Below are positions 30,576 to 38,995 of a DNA stretch of 64,000 bases, piece by piece; position 1 is the first letter of the stretch, and each line of letters opens with the position of its first letter. The DNA lies in NCBI RefSeq assembly GCF_009834515.1, contig NZ_CP019426.1, forward strand, positions 5,969,501 through 6,033,500, written 5' to 3'. The position numbers and the translations under genes were made by a program. The stretch comes from Pseudomonas sp. R84. Its GTDB lineage: Bacteria; Pseudomonadota; Gammaproteobacteria; Pseudomonadales; Pseudomonadaceae. A model generated the notes under the pieces. The model saw nothing but the letters and a program-made list of their open reading frames with translations, was not told where the DNA came from and did not search any database.

Positions 30576-30665
30576 TGTGGGAGCGAGCCTGCTCGCGAAT
30601 ACGGACTGACATTCAACAGTGATGTCGACGGAAACGACGCCTTCGCGAGCAGGCTCGCTCCCACA
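30576..30665. repeat. REP pair (arm family B)
   Basis: TGTGGGAGCGAGCCTGCTCG from 30576 and its reverse complement ending at 30665, with a ~40-bp spacer. It lies between srkA and rarD. Confidence 0.9.
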
Positions 30666-30766
30666 ATTGCCCGCTGTTCACAATTTCCCGACCTTTGCAC
30701 TACGGCACTCGCCGACGAATCTCCTTACAATCCCTCCTTTGTCAGCTGCCTGAGCAAGGATTCTGC

Positions 30767-31654
30767 ATGCAAGCCGCCAACCCGCGTCGCGGGTACATTC
30801 TGGGCCTGAGTGCCTACATCATCTGGGGCCTGTTCCCGATCTACTTCAAAGCCATTGCCGAAGTGCCGGCGGCCGAGATCATCATCCATCGGGTGTTGTG
30901 GTCGGCGCTGTTTGGTGCGCTGTTGCTGATGGTGTGGAAACACCCGGGCTGGTTGCGCGAGTTGCTCGACAACCCCAAACGTCTGGCGATTCTGGCCTTG
31001 AGCGGTACGCTGATCGCGGCCAACTGGCTGACCTACGTGTGGTCAGTGAACAACGGGCGCATGCTCGAAGCGAGTCTCGGTTACTACATCAACCCCTTGG
31101 TAAACGTGCTGTTGGGCATGTTGATTCTCGGCGAACGCTTGCGGCGGATGCAGTGGATTGCGGTCGGTCTGGCGGCGGTTGGTGTGGCGCAACAGGTGTG
31201 GCAGGTGGGCAGTCTGCCGTGGGTGTCGCTGGTGCTCGCGTTGACGTTCGGCTTCTACGGTCTGATCCGCAAACAGGCGCCAGTCAAGGCGTTGCCGGGG
31301 TTGGTGGTGGAAACCTGGATGTTGGTGCCGATCGCGATTGCCTGGCTGCTCTTCAACCAGACCGCGACCAGCGCTCAACCGGAGTTCTGGACCACGTCCC
31401 AAGCCTGGTGGCTGGTGGCGGCCGGTCCGGTGACATTGGTGCCGCTGGTGTGCTTCAACGCCGCCACGCGCCACTTGCCGTACACCACGATCGGTTTCCT
31501 GCAATACCTCGCCCCGACCCTGGTCCTGCTGCAAGCCGTGCTGTTGTTCGGTGAGCATCTCTCGTCCAGCACACTGATCGCGTTCATCTTCATTTGGGCC
31601 GGTCTGGCCGTTTATAGCGTCGACGCCGTGATCAGTTTGCGCCGGCGCAGCTGA
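30767..31654 (+). CDS. rarD: RarD, EamA-family transporter
   Basis: Inner-membrane protein of 295 residues with about ten hydrophobic helices arranged as two EamA repeats; the RarD N-terminus is 'RGYILGLSAYIIWGLFPIYF'. Other typical stretches are 'GYYINPLVNVLLGMLILGER' and 'IGFLQYLAPTLVLLQAVLLF'. The substrate is unknown. The start was placed at ATG 30767 because the N-terminus fits the family and AAGGA lies 7 bp upstream. Its last codons form one arm of the downstream palindrome. Confidence 0.9.
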   Translation: MQAANPRRGYILGLSAYIIWGLFPIYFKAIAEVPAAEIIIHRVLWSALFGALLLMVWKHPGWLRELLDNPKRLAILALSGTLIAANWLTYVWSVNNGRMLEASLGYYINPLVNVLLGMLILGERLRRMQWIAVGLAAVGVAQQVWQVGSLPWVSLVLALTFGFYGLIRKQAPVKALPGLVVETWMLVPIAIAWLLFNQTATSAQPEFWTTSQAWWLVAAGPVTLVPLVCFNAATRHLPYTTIGFLQYLAPTLVLLQAVLLFGEHLSSSTLIAFIFIWAGLAVYSVDAVISLRRRS

Positions 31655-31786
31655 TCAAAAAACGCACAAACCCTCACAGGCCACGGTTCTCGTGGCCTGC
31701 ATCGTTCCTTCCCAAGGTTATCCACAGCGTGATCCCCGCCGTTTGTGCGCAACTCACTGAATGTTGGCGGTTTTTTGATCAGCTGC
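31647..31786. repeat. Large imperfect palindrome downstream of rarD
   Basis: Outer arms GCAGCTGATCAAAAAAC (31647-31663) and GTTTTTTGATCAGCTGC (31770-31786) are perfect inverted 17-mers. Inner arms CGCACAAAC (31663-31671) and GTTTGTGCG (31741-31749) are also perfect. A central hairpin CAGGCCACG-GTTCT-CGTGGCCTG spans 31677-31699. A DnaA box lies within it. The left arm includes the rarD stop codon. Confidence 0.8.
31718..31726 (+). promoter_or_regulatory. Perfect DnaA box
   Basis: TTATCCACA, the strong consensus DnaA-binding 9-mer, in the non-coding rarD-gcvR gap inside the large palindrome. Confidence 0.6.
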
Positions 31787-31830
31787 AGCAAAGCCACGGC
31801 GGGCCTCGCGTTGCGGGGTGTCTCTACAGG

Positions 31831-31839
31831 TTATCCACA
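31831..31839 (+). promoter_or_regulatory. Second perfect DnaA box
   Basis: TTATCCACA again, same orientation, 113 bp from the first. A degenerate third box (TGGATAACC at 31859-31867, opposite strand) follows 19 bp later. Confidence 0.6.
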
Positions 31840-31877
31840 GGCAGGTGCACGTTTAAACTGGATAACCGCAGTCGCAG

Positions 31878-32396
31878 TTAAACGTCTGTGCGTAACACCA
31901 GGTCGACCATCAGATCGTCGGCCAGGGTTTCCAGACGCGACTGCAAGACATCGAGCGACAAGGTCAGCGGTACCGCGAGAATCGCCTCGGCATGGAACAG
32001 CGGCTCGCTGCTCATCGGTGCCGGGCGCACTTCGGTTACCAGCCGCTCAAGGTTGACGCCCTGCTCGCTCAGCAAGCGGGTGATGTCGCGCACAATCCCC
32101 GGCCGATCATTGCCCACCAACTCCATGGCGATCGGTTTCCAGGTGCAGGACTGCTCGATACCACTCTCGGCAATCAATACGCGGATGCCATGCGTAGACA
32201 GTGCTTGTAGGGAATCGACTAATTCGTCGTAAGCCTCCGCCGGTACGCCCACCCGAAGAATCCCGGCGAACTGCCCGGCCATCCGCGACATGCGGCTTTC
32301 CAACCAGTTACCGCCGTGTTCGGCGATGCATTGGGCGATGCGCTCGACCTGTCCGGGCTTGTCCGGGGCAAACACGGTGAGTACGAGATGGTCCAT
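31878..32396 (-). CDS. GcvR-like protein with two ACT domains
   Basis: 172 residues made of two ACT domains: residues ~3-75 ('LVLTVFAPDKPGQVERIAQC') and ~88-170 ('MELVGNDRPGIVRDITRLLS'). This is the layout of GcvR, the glycine-responsive co-repressor of glycine cleavage genes, which has no DNA-binding domain. Partner and ligand are not shown by the sequence. It is divergent from glcB. Confidence 0.82.
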   Translation of the reverse strand: MDHLVLTVFAPDKPGQVERIAQCIAEHGGNWLESRMSRMAGQFAGILRVGVPAEAYDELVDSLQALSTHGIRVLIAESGIEQSCTWKPIAMELVGNDRPGIVRDITRLLSEQGVNLERLVTEVRPAPMSSEPLFHAEAILAVPLTLSLDVLQSRLETLADDLMVDLVLRTDV

Positions 32397-32477
32397 GGCG
32401 CAGCCCTCTTTTCATGACTTTTGTTATAGAAAGGGAAGTATAGGCAAGGGTCGATTTTGCGTTGAGGCGACCGATGC

Positions 32478-32503
32478 TTTCGCGAGCAGGCTCGCTCTCA
32501 CAT
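32478..32503. repeat. Single REP arm (family B)
   Basis: TTCGCGAGCAGGCTCGCTCT followed by CACAT; no inverted partner within 150 bp, so it is a REP singlet. Confidence 0.75.
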
Positions 32504-32710
32504 AAACCGCTGCCATAGCAGCCAAATACTATTTATGTGTACAACTTTTTATATTTAGCTGGAACAATCCAATGGTTTTTTGAGAACATCCCGTTCCGCG
32601 ATGTGACCGCAATGCGACATGAGGTCGCAGAACGACGTAATTAGTCTGATTTTCACAAGCGCAACTCATCATGTAGTATGCCGCAGCGCGCACTACATAA
32701 CGCCGGATCG

Positions 32711-32830
32711 ATGTCTGCCCAAGGCCTGTTCGCAACCCTGAAAGCCCCGTCAGCAAGGCCCCAAGCCGTTGATTGGTCCCAGCCCAGCCGCCAGCAATGG
32801 CATGTACTGGTCGGCAGGTTTGTGGTTTAA
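32711..32830 (+). CDS. Possible leader ORF 1 of glcB (39 codons)
   Basis: ATG at 32711 to TAA at 32828, encoding 39 residues beginning 'MSAQGLFATLKAPSARPQAV' with two Trp ('VDWSQPSRQQWHVLV'). No strong ribosome-binding site is visible. Its stop codon is directly followed, in the same frame, by the ATG of the next small ORF. It could be a real leader peptide, the relic of a gene or chance. Confidence 0.25.
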   Translation: MSAQGLFATLKAPSARPQAVDWSQPSRQQWHVLVGRFVV

Positions 32831-32908
32831 ATGGCCAGAGGCTTCATTGTCAAAATTGAAGAGCTGAAAAGCGAAATAGCTGAGCAGAGTGAGGCAAGCA
32901 ATGACTGA
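32831..32908 (+). CDS. Possible leader ORF 2 coupled to glcB (25 codons)
   Basis: ATG at 32831, 25 codons ('[20 protein letters not shown]' then EASND), stop at 32906-32908. It overlaps the glcB start by 8 bp, the geometry of translational coupling. The Glu/Lys-rich middle could form a helix. No homologue is known to me. Confidence 0.3.
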   Translation: MARGFIVKIEELKSEIAEQSEASND

Positions 32909-35078
32909 ACACGTTCAAGTCGGTGGCCTGCAGGTCGCCAAAGTCCTGTTCGACTTCGTGAACAACGAAGCCATTCCCGGTACCGGCCTCACCGCCGACA
33001 AATTCTGGGAAGGTGCCGACAAGGTCATTCATGACCTGGCGCCGAAGAACAAAGCCCTACTCGCCAAACGCGATGACTTCCAGGCTCGTATTGACGCCTG
33101 GCATCAGGAACGCAACGGTCAGGCGCACGACGCCGTGGCCTATAAAGCCTTCCTGCAAGAAATCGGTTATCTGCTGCCAGAAGCGGCTGATTTCCAGGCA
33201 ACGACGCAAAATGTCGATGATGAAATCGCCCGCACCGCCGGTCCGCAACTCGTTGTGCCGGTGATGAACGCCCGCTTCGCTCTCAATGCTTCGAACGCCC
33301 GCTGGGGTTCGCTGTACGACGCCCTCTACGGCACCGACGCGATCAGCGAAGACGGTGGCGCGGAAAAAGGCAAAGGCTACAACAAGGTGCGGGGCGACAA
33401 AGTCATCGCCTTCGCTCGTGCCTTCCTCGACGAAGCTGCGCCATTGGCTGCTGGCTCTCACGTTGACTCGACCGGCTACAAAATCGCTGACGGCAAACTG
33501 CTGGTCACCCTCAAGGGCGGCAGCAACACTGGCCTGCGCGACGATGCACAACTGATCGGTTTCCAGGGCGACGCCAACGCGCCAATCGCGATCCTGCTGA
33601 AACACAATGGTCTGCATTTCGAAATCCAGGTCGACGCCAGCACCCCGGTTGGCCAGACCGACGCCGCCGGCGTCAAAGACATCCTGATGGAAGCCGCGCT
33701 GACCACCATCATGGACTGCGAAGACTCCGTGGCCGCCGTCGATGCCGACGACAAAGTGGTGATCTACCGCAACTGGCTCGGCCTGATGAAGGGCGACCTT
33801 TCGGAATCCGTTTCCAAGGGCGGCCAGACCTTCACCCGCACCATGAACCCGGACCGCACCTACGCCGCGCCGAATGGCGGTGAAGTGACACTGCATGGCC
33901 GTTCGCTGTTGTTCGTGCGTAACGTTGGCCATCTGATGACCATCGACGCGATCCTCGACAAAGACGGTAACGAAGTGCCGGAAGGCATCCTCGACGGTCT
34001 GGTCACTTGCCTCGCGGCGATGCACAACCTCAACGGCAACACCTCGCGCCGCAACACCCGCACCGGTTCGGTCTACATCGTTAAGCCGAAGATGCACGGT
34101 CCGGAAGAAGCGGCGTTCACCAACGAGCTGTTCGGTCGCATCGAAGACGTGTTGGGCCTTACGCGCAACACCCTGAAAGTCGGGATCATGGACGAGGAAC
34201 GCCGCACCACGGTCAACCTCAAGGCTTGCATCAAGGCTGCCAGTGAGCGCGTGGTGTTCATCAACACCGGTTTCCTCGACCGCACCGGCGACGAAATCCA
34301 CACCTCCATGGAAGCCGGCCCGGTTGTGCGCAAGGCTGACATGAAGGCTGAGAAGTGGATTGGCGCGTACGAAAACTGGAACGTCGATATCGGTCTGAGC
34401 ACCGGCCTGCAAGGTCGTGCGCAAATCGGTAAAGGCATGTGGGCGATGCCGGATCTGATGGCCGCGATGCTCGAGCAGAAAATCGCGCACCCATTGGCTG
34501 GCGCCAACACCGCTTGGGTTCCATCGCCGACTGCCGCTGCACTGCACGCGCTGCACTACCACAAGGTCGACGTGTTCGCCCGTCAGGCCGAACTGGCCAA
34601 ACGTGCTCGCGCGTCCGTCGACGACATCCTGACCATCCCGCTGGCGGTCAACCCGAACTGGACGCCAGAGCAGATCAAGAACGAACTGGACAACAATGCC
34701 CAGGGCATTCTCGGTTACGTGGTGCGCTGGATCGACCAGGGTGTTGGCTGCTCGAAAGTGCCGGACATCAACGACGTCGGCCTGATGGAAGACCGTGCCA
34801 CGCTGCGTATCTCCAGCCAGCACATCGCCAACTGGCTGCGCCACGGCGTAGTCACCGAAGCGCAAGTGATGGAAAGCCTCAAGCGCATGGCGCCGGTGGT
34901 TGATCGTCAGAACGCCAACGACCCGTTGTACCGTCCGCTGGCACCGAACTTCGACAGCAACATCGCCTTCCAGGCGGCGGTCGAACTGGTGATCGAAGGC
35001 ACCAAACAGCCGAACGGTTACACCGAGCCGGTGCTGCACCGTCGTCGTCGCGAGTTCAAGAAGGCCAACGGCCTGTAA
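32901..35078 (+). CDS. glcB: Malate synthase G
   Basis: Glyoxylate-shunt enzyme: glyoxylate + acetyl-CoA to malate. 725 residues from '[20 protein letters not shown]', the standard isoform G length. Conserved segments include '[20 protein letters not shown]', '[14 protein letters not shown]', '[18 protein letters not shown]' and '[19 protein letters not shown]'. GAGG 6 bp before ATG 32901 supports this start over one 12 bp upstream. It has its own terminator and is preceded by an unusual leader. It is needed for growth on acetate and fatty acids. Confidence 0.97.
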   Translation: MTEHVQVGGLQVAKVLFDFVNNEAIPGTGLTADKFWEGADKVIHDLAPKNKALLAKRDDFQARIDAWHQERNGQAHDAVAYKAFLQEIGYLLPEAADFQATTQNVDDEIARTAGPQLVVPVMNARFALNASNARWGSLYDALYGTDAISEDGGAEKGKGYNKVRGDKVIAFARAFLDEAAPLAAGSHVDSTGYKIADGKLLVTLKGGSNTGLRDDAQLIGFQGDANAPIAILLKHNGLHFEIQVDASTPVGQTDAAGVKDILMEAALTTIMDCEDSVAAVDADDKVVIYRNWLGLMKGDLSESVSKGGQTFTRTMNPDRTYAAPNGGEVTLHGRSLLFVRNVGHLMTIDAILDKDGNEVPEGILDGLVTCLAAMHNLNGNTSRRNTRTGSVYIVKPKMHGPEEAAFTNELFGRIEDVLGLTRNTLKVGIMDEERRTTVNLKACIKAASERVVFINTGFLDRTGDEIHTSMEAGPVVRKADMKAEKWIGAYENWNVDIGLSTGLQGRAQIGKGMWAMPDLMAAMLEQKIAHPLAGANTAWVPSPTAAALHALHYHKVDVFARQAELAKRARASVDDILTIPLAVNPNWTPEQIKNELDNNAQGILGYVVRWIDQGVGCSKVPDINDVGLMEDRATLRISSQHIANWLRHGVVTEAQVMESLKRMAPVVDRQNANDPLYRPLAPNFDSNIAFQAAVELVIEGTKQPNGYTEPVLHRRRREFKKANGL

Positions 35079-35100
35079 CTTGCGCTGAATGCCGGACATG

Positions 35101-35133
35101 AAAAAGCCCTGATCGAGTGATCAGGGCTTTTTT
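35101..35133 (+). terminator. glcB terminator
   Basis: Perfect 11-bp stem AAGCCCTGATC (35104-35114) / GATCAGGGCTT (35119-35129), loop GAGT, then a T run; 22 bp past the glcB stop. Confidence 0.92.
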
Positions 35134-35177
35134 GTTTGTGTTGGATTGGATTTTGGTGGTGGGCTTGAGATCCATCC

Positions 35178-35336
35178 CCCTCACCCCAGCCCTCTCCCCC
35201 AAGGGGCGAGGGGGAAAGGGAGCAGATTGGGGAAGCTTCAAGTTCTGAGTTCGACTCGGTAATTTCAAGTCGGTGTACCTTGCACATTCACCGCGGTCAG
35301 TCCCCTCTCCCTCTGGGAGAGGGCTAGGGTGAGGGG
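35178..35336. mobile_element. MITE-like repeat, copy 1
   Basis: About 159 bp bounded by CCCTCACCCCAGCCCTCTCC and the inverse GGAGAGGGCTAGGGTGAGGG. The interior contains GGGAGCAGATT and ends with GGTCAGTCCCCT. It is the same subfamily as copy 4, in inverted orientation. It abuts the stop of the response-regulator gene (35340) and holds no gene. Confidence 0.85.
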
Positions 35337-35339
35337 CTC

Positions 35340-35786
35340 TTAGGGATCGATACCCAACTCGTGTTTGACCAGACCGAGCAACTTGCCCGTATCAATCGGC
35401 TTGAGCAAAAAATCCACCACGCTCAAATGCATTGCCGCAATCGCGTCTTTCACATCGGCATCGCCGGAAACAATGATGATCGGCATCGCCGCCCGCACCG
35501 ACTCACGCACTTGGCGGATCAGCTCGAGGCCATCGACATTGCCCATGCGCAGATCCGTGATCACCAGCCCAATCGAGGGTTTTTCAGCGAGCATCTTCAG
35601 CGCCGTTTCACCACTGGCAGCGGTCATGCAACGAATGCCGTCCAACGCGAGAATCTCCGACAACAGCTCCCGGGCGTCCTTGTCGTCATCAACGATCAAT
35701 ACACGCTGAGGTGGAAGATCAGGTTCGAGCATGACTGCACTGAGCGCTTCTCGCTCGGCATCGCTCAAAATATCGTGGTCGGACAT
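35340..35786 (-). CDS. Stand-alone response regulator (REC only)
   Basis: 148 residues: a ~27-residue N-terminal tail ('MSDHDILSDAEREALSAVML') and one receiver domain. Phosphoacceptor Asp78 is in 'LVITDLRMGNVDG', the acidic pair is in 'VLIVDDDKDA', Thr/Ser in 'IIIVSGDAD' and Lys129 in 'FLLKPID'. There is no output domain, so it probably signals by protein contact. A much longer frame on this strand runs antisense to the next gene and is not real. It is divergent from the cNMP/CBS/DUF294 gene; no kinase is adjacent. Confidence 0.88.
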   Translation of the reverse strand: MSDHDILSDAEREALSAVMLEPDLPPQRVLIVDDDKDARELLSEILALDGIRCMTAASGETALKMLAEKPSIGLVITDLRMGNVDGLELIRQVRESVRAAMPIIIVSGDADVKDAIAAMHLSVVDFLLKPIDTGKLLGLVKHELGIDP

Positions 35787-36038
35787 GGCGTTCTCTAAGT
35801 ATTCAAAACAGTCCCTTGGCAAGTGGTCAGACATCGCGGGGCAGAGCTTCAATGTGCACTTCGTCGGATTTTTTTCCAAGGGGGCAAACAAGGGAATTTC
35901 CGACTGTTTGCGTAGGGCATCTCCGAAACTGCGCCAATGGTGGCAAAACCTAGACTTACGTCCAATGGGCACCCTGTCCGTAGGGGTCGACCATGGCCGT
36001 AACGATCCGACAACAACAATTCGAAAAAGACTGCGGTA
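35787..36038. other. Divergent intergenic region
   Basis: 252 bp between the response regulator and the DUF294 gene. Both promoters should lie here, but I could not place boxes with confidence and saw no repeat. Confidence 0.4.
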
Positions 36039-37979
36039 ATGGTTATGAGTAAAGCGGACGCCTTCACCCAGGCAGGGAAAACCGCGGTATTGCAGAACAT
36101 TCAGGGCACCCTGCAATTCCTCCAGCGCTTCCCGCCCTTCAATCAGATGGAACACGCCCACCTCGCGTATCTGGTGGAGCAATGTCAGCTGCGTTTCTAT
36201 GGCCAGGGCGAAAGCATCATCAAACCCGCCGACGGCCCGGTCGAACACTTCCATATCGTCAAACAGGGTCGGGTGGTCGGTGAACGTCAGCACATCACCA
36301 AGCCCGGCACCGAAACCACGTTTGAAATCACCACCGGCGAATGTTTTCCGCTGGCCGCGTTGCTCGGCGAACGCGCGACCCGCACCGAACATCTGGCCGG
36401 CGAAGACACCTTCTGCCTGCAACTGAACAAACTGGCGTTCATCAAACTGTTTGCCCTTTCCAACGCCTTTCGCGACTTCGCCTTGCGCGGGGTCAGCAGC
36501 CTGCTCGATCAGGTCAATCAGCAAGTGCAGCAGAAAGCCGTGGAAACCCTCGGCACGCAGTACTCGCTGAACACCCGACTCGGCGAACTGGCGATGCGTC
36601 ACCCGGTAACCTGCAGCCCCGACACACCGTTGCGTGAAGCGGTGAAGCTGATGCACGAGCAGCAGGTCGGCAGCATCGTCGCCGTGGATGAACACAAGGC
36701 ACCGCTGGGGATTTTCACCCTGCGCGATTTGCGCCATGTCGTGGCCGAAGGCATCGGCGATTTCAGTGAAGCCATCGAGCGCCACATGACGCCTTCGCCC
36801 TTTTATCTTTCGCCGGATCACAGTGCCTTCGATGCAGCGATTGCGATGACCGAACGGCACATCGCGCACGTCTGTCTGGTCAAGGATCAACGCCTGTGCG
36901 GCGTGGTTTCCGAGCGCGATCTGTTTTCGCTGCAACGGGTCGACCTGGTGCATCTGGCCCGGACGATCCGCAGCGCCCAGCGTGTCGAACAACTGGTCAG
37001 CCTGCGTGGCGAGATCGGCCAACTGGTCGAGCGCATGCTCGCTCACGGTGCTTCTTCGACGCAGATCACCCACATCATCACCCTGCTCAACGATCACACC
37101 GTGTGCCGGGTGATCGAACTGACCCTCGCGGAAAAAGGCGACCCCGGCGTGCCGTTCAGTTGGCTGTGCTTCGGCAGCGAAGGCCGCCGCGAGCAGACGC
37201 TGCACACCGATCAGGACAACGGCATTCTGTTCGACGCCCGGGACGCAGCACATGCGGCGGAAATTCGCGGCAAGCTGCTGCCGATCGCCCAGCAGATCAA
37301 CCAGAGTCTGGCGCTGTGCGGCTTCACCCTGTGCAAGGGCAACATCATGGCCGGCAACCCCGAGCTGTGTCTGTCGCGAGCGGAATGGGCACGGCGTTTT
37401 GCGGCGTTTATTCGCGAGGCGACGCCGGAGAATCTGCTCGGGTCGAGCATTTATTTCGACTTGCGCGTGGTCTGGGGTGATGAACAAGGCTGTGAACAAC
37501 TGCGCCGGGGCATTCTCGATCAGGTCGGCGACAACCGTTTGTTCCAGCGCATGATGGCCGAAAACGCCCTGCGCAACCGCCCACCAGTGGGGCGTTTCCG
37601 CGAGTTTGTGCTGGCGCGCAAGAATGGCGAAAAAGCCACGCTGGACCTCAAGGTGCAGGGGCTGACGCCGTTCGTGGATGGCGCGCGACTGCTCGCACTG
37701 GCCAACGGCATCGACGCCAACAACACCCTCGAACGCTTCCGTCAGTTGGTCGAGAAAGAAGTCATCGAGCGACTGGATGGCGCGGCGTATGAAGAGGCGT
37801 ATCACTTCATTCAGCAAACGCGTATGCAACAGCATCAATTGCAGACACGGGAGAACCTGCCCTATTCCAACCGCGTCGACCCGGACAGCCTCAATCATCT
37901 CGACCGGCGCATCCTGCGAGAATCCCTGCGCCAGGCCCAGCGCCTGCAAAGCAGCCTGACCTTGCGGTATCAGCTATGA
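36039..37979 (+). CDS. Cyclic-nucleotide-binding/CBS/DUF294 nucleotidyltransferase-like protein
   Basis: 646 residues. A cNMP-binding-like domain (~30-150, 'FHIVKQGRVVGERQH') is followed by two CBS domains (~175-300, 'MRHPVTCSPDTPLREAVKLM', 'HVCLVKDQRLCGVVSERDLF') and a DUF294 nucleotidyltransferase (~330-470) with 'CFGSEGRREQTLHTDQDNGI', whose GS...D.D pattern is the polymerase-beta metal site. A DUF294_C domain completes it. The ATG at 36045 is an equally good start. It overlaps the exonuclease gene by 4 bp, so the two probably act together. GlnD-like domains suggest nucleotide-dependent modification or sensing, target unknown. Confidence 0.88.
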   Translation: MVMSKADAFTQAGKTAVLQNIQGTLQFLQRFPPFNQMEHAHLAYLVEQCQLRFYGQGESIIKPADGPVEHFHIVKQGRVVGERQHITKPGTETTFEITTGECFPLAALLGERATRTEHLAGEDTFCLQLNKLAFIKLFALSNAFRDFALRGVSSLLDQVNQQVQQKAVETLGTQYSLNTRLGELAMRHPVTCSPDTPLREAVKLMHEQQVGSIVAVDEHKAPLGIFTLRDLRHVVAEGIGDFSEAIERHMTPSPFYLSPDHSAFDAAIAMTERHIAHVCLVKDQRLCGVVSERDLFSLQRVDLVHLARTIRSAQRVEQLVSLRGEIGQLVERMLAHGASSTQITHIITLLNDHTVCRVIELTLAEKGDPGVPFSWLCFGSEGRREQTLHTDQDNGILFDARDAAHAAEIRGKLLPIAQQINQSLALCGFTLCKGNIMAGNPELCLSRAEWARRFAAFIREATPENLLGSSIYFDLRVVWGDEQGCEQLRRGILDQVGDNRLFQRMMAENALRNRPPVGRFREFVLARKNGEKATLDLKVQGLTPFVDGARLLALANGIDANNTLERFRQLVEKEVIERLDGAAYEEAYHFIQQTRMQQHQLQTRENLPYSNRVDPDSLNHLDRRILRESLRQAQRLQSSLTLRYQL

Positions 37980-38683
37980 GCCTGTTCTCGTGGCTGCGCC
38001 CGGCGAGTGCGGTGGTGCCGGTGGATTTGCAGCAACGTCTGGCGAAGTTGCCGGCGATCAACGAGTTGAGCGAATGCACGTTGCGCGAACAGCGCTGGGT
38101 GGTGCTGGATCTGGAAACCACCGGACTGAACCTGAACAAGGATCGCGTGGTGTCGATTGGCGCGGTGGTGATCGAGGAGGGCGCGATCGATTTCAGTCAG
38201 CAATTCGAACGCACGTTGCGGTGTCGTGAATTGAAGCTCAGCCCAAGCGTGTTGATTCACGGCTTGGGACCGAACGCGATTGCAGCCGGCAGTGAACCGG
38301 CCGAGGCATTGTTGGAGTTGCTGGAGTTTGTCGGTGACAGCCCGGTATTGGCGTTTCATGCGCCGTTCGACCAACACATGCTTGGACGTGCGCTAAAGGA
38401 GCATCTGGGGCACAAGTTGCAGCAGGTGTTTCTCGATGTCGCCGACATTGCACCGTTGGTGTGTCCGCAGGCGCAGATTCGTGAGGCCGGGCTGGATGAG
38501 TGGATCGACTGGTTCAAGCTTGAAGTGTTCGAGCGGCACAACGCGAGCGCCGATGCGCTGGCCACGGCGGAACTGGCGTTGATTCTGTTCAACCGGGCGC
38601 GGGGGCAGCAGATTCATAGTCCGTTGAATTTGCAGCAGCGGTTGAGTCAGTGGAAGCGGCGGCAGCAGGCGCCTTCGTTCTGA
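37976..38683 (+). CDS. DnaQ-like 3'-5' exonuclease (DEDD family)
   Basis: 235 residues. ExoI motif 'WVVLDLETTGLNLNKDRVV' (D and E metal ligands), ExoII 'FHAPFDQHML' (Asp) and ExoIII 'ERHNASADALATAELALIL' (H...D) make a complete DEDDh site, so it should be active. It resembles the epsilon subunit of DNA polymerase III but is a separate paralogue. The ATGA overlap with the DUF294 gene implies coupled translation. Confidence 0.88.
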   Translation: MSLFSWLRPASAVVPVDLQQRLAKLPAINELSECTLREQRWVVLDLETTGLNLNKDRVVSIGAVVIEEGAIDFSQQFERTLRCRELKLSPSVLIHGLGPNAIAAGSEPAEALLELLEFVGDSPVLAFHAPFDQHMLGRALKEHLGHKLQQVFLDVADIAPLVCPQAQIREAGLDEWIDWFKLEVFERHNASADALATAELALILFNRARGQQIHSPLNLQQRLSQWKRRQQAPSF

Positions 38684-38709
38684 AATTGAGTCAAGTCCAA
38701 GATCCATCT

Positions 38710-38885
38710 CCCTCACCCCAGCCCTCTCCCAGAGGGAGAGGGAGCCGACCGAGGTGTCTCGGGTTTTCCATCGACCTGAGAAACCGCGTCGATTATGGAT
38801 TCAGCAGAAATCTTTCACGTCGGCGTATTGCGTCAATATCCCCCGATCAGTCCCCTATCCCTCTGGGAGAGGGCTAGGGTGAGGG
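38710..38885. mobile_element. MITE-like repeat, copy 2
   Basis: About 176 bp with ends CCCTCACCCCAGCCCTCTCC and GGAGAGGGCTAGGGTGAGGG. The interior includes CGACCGAGGTGTCT, TATGGATTCA and CACGTCGGCGTATT, which recur in inverted order in copy 3. It lies between the exonuclease and sigma-factor genes. Confidence 0.85.
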
Positions 38886-38995
38886 TCTGCCTTTAACCGC
38901 CCAACCTGACCAGTGGCCAATTGCTAACCATTCCCACCTCTGCCACAATCGCGAACAATTCGCGTTAGTTAACACTTCCCAATCGGTGATGTCCG

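Larger units (their letters stand above)
32397..32900 (+). promoter_or_regulatory. glcB upstream region with palindromes and long leader
   Basis: 504 bp. It holds a single family B REP arm (32478-32503), an AT-rich stretch (about 32525-32565) and inverted pairs TGCGAC-N5-GTCGCA (32613-32629) and ATGTAGT-N14-ACTACAT (32671-32698). A possible promoter is TTCACA (about 32652) with TAGTAT (about 32674), whose -10 overlaps the second palindrome. Two short ORFs fill the rest before glcB. A 75-codon minus-strand frame here is not credible. Confidence 0.4.

Noticed and set aside
32529..32756. 75-codon minus-strand ORF upstream of glcB
   Set aside because: It covers the palindromic promoter region and has no recognisable protein features.
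33057..35099. 680-codon frame antisense to glcB
   Set aside because: Same codon-bias shadow; no domain or ribosome-binding site, and its end lies in the glcB terminator region.
35787..37949. Long minus-strand extension upstream of the response regulator (869 codons in total)
   Set aside because: It runs antisense to the DUF294 gene. Only the last 148 codons encode a recognisable receiver domain with a proper start.
38886..38995. Possible Fur box before the iron-starvation sigma gene
   Set aside because: The best 19-mer matched only about 9-10 positions by eye, no better than chance in an AT-containing stretch.
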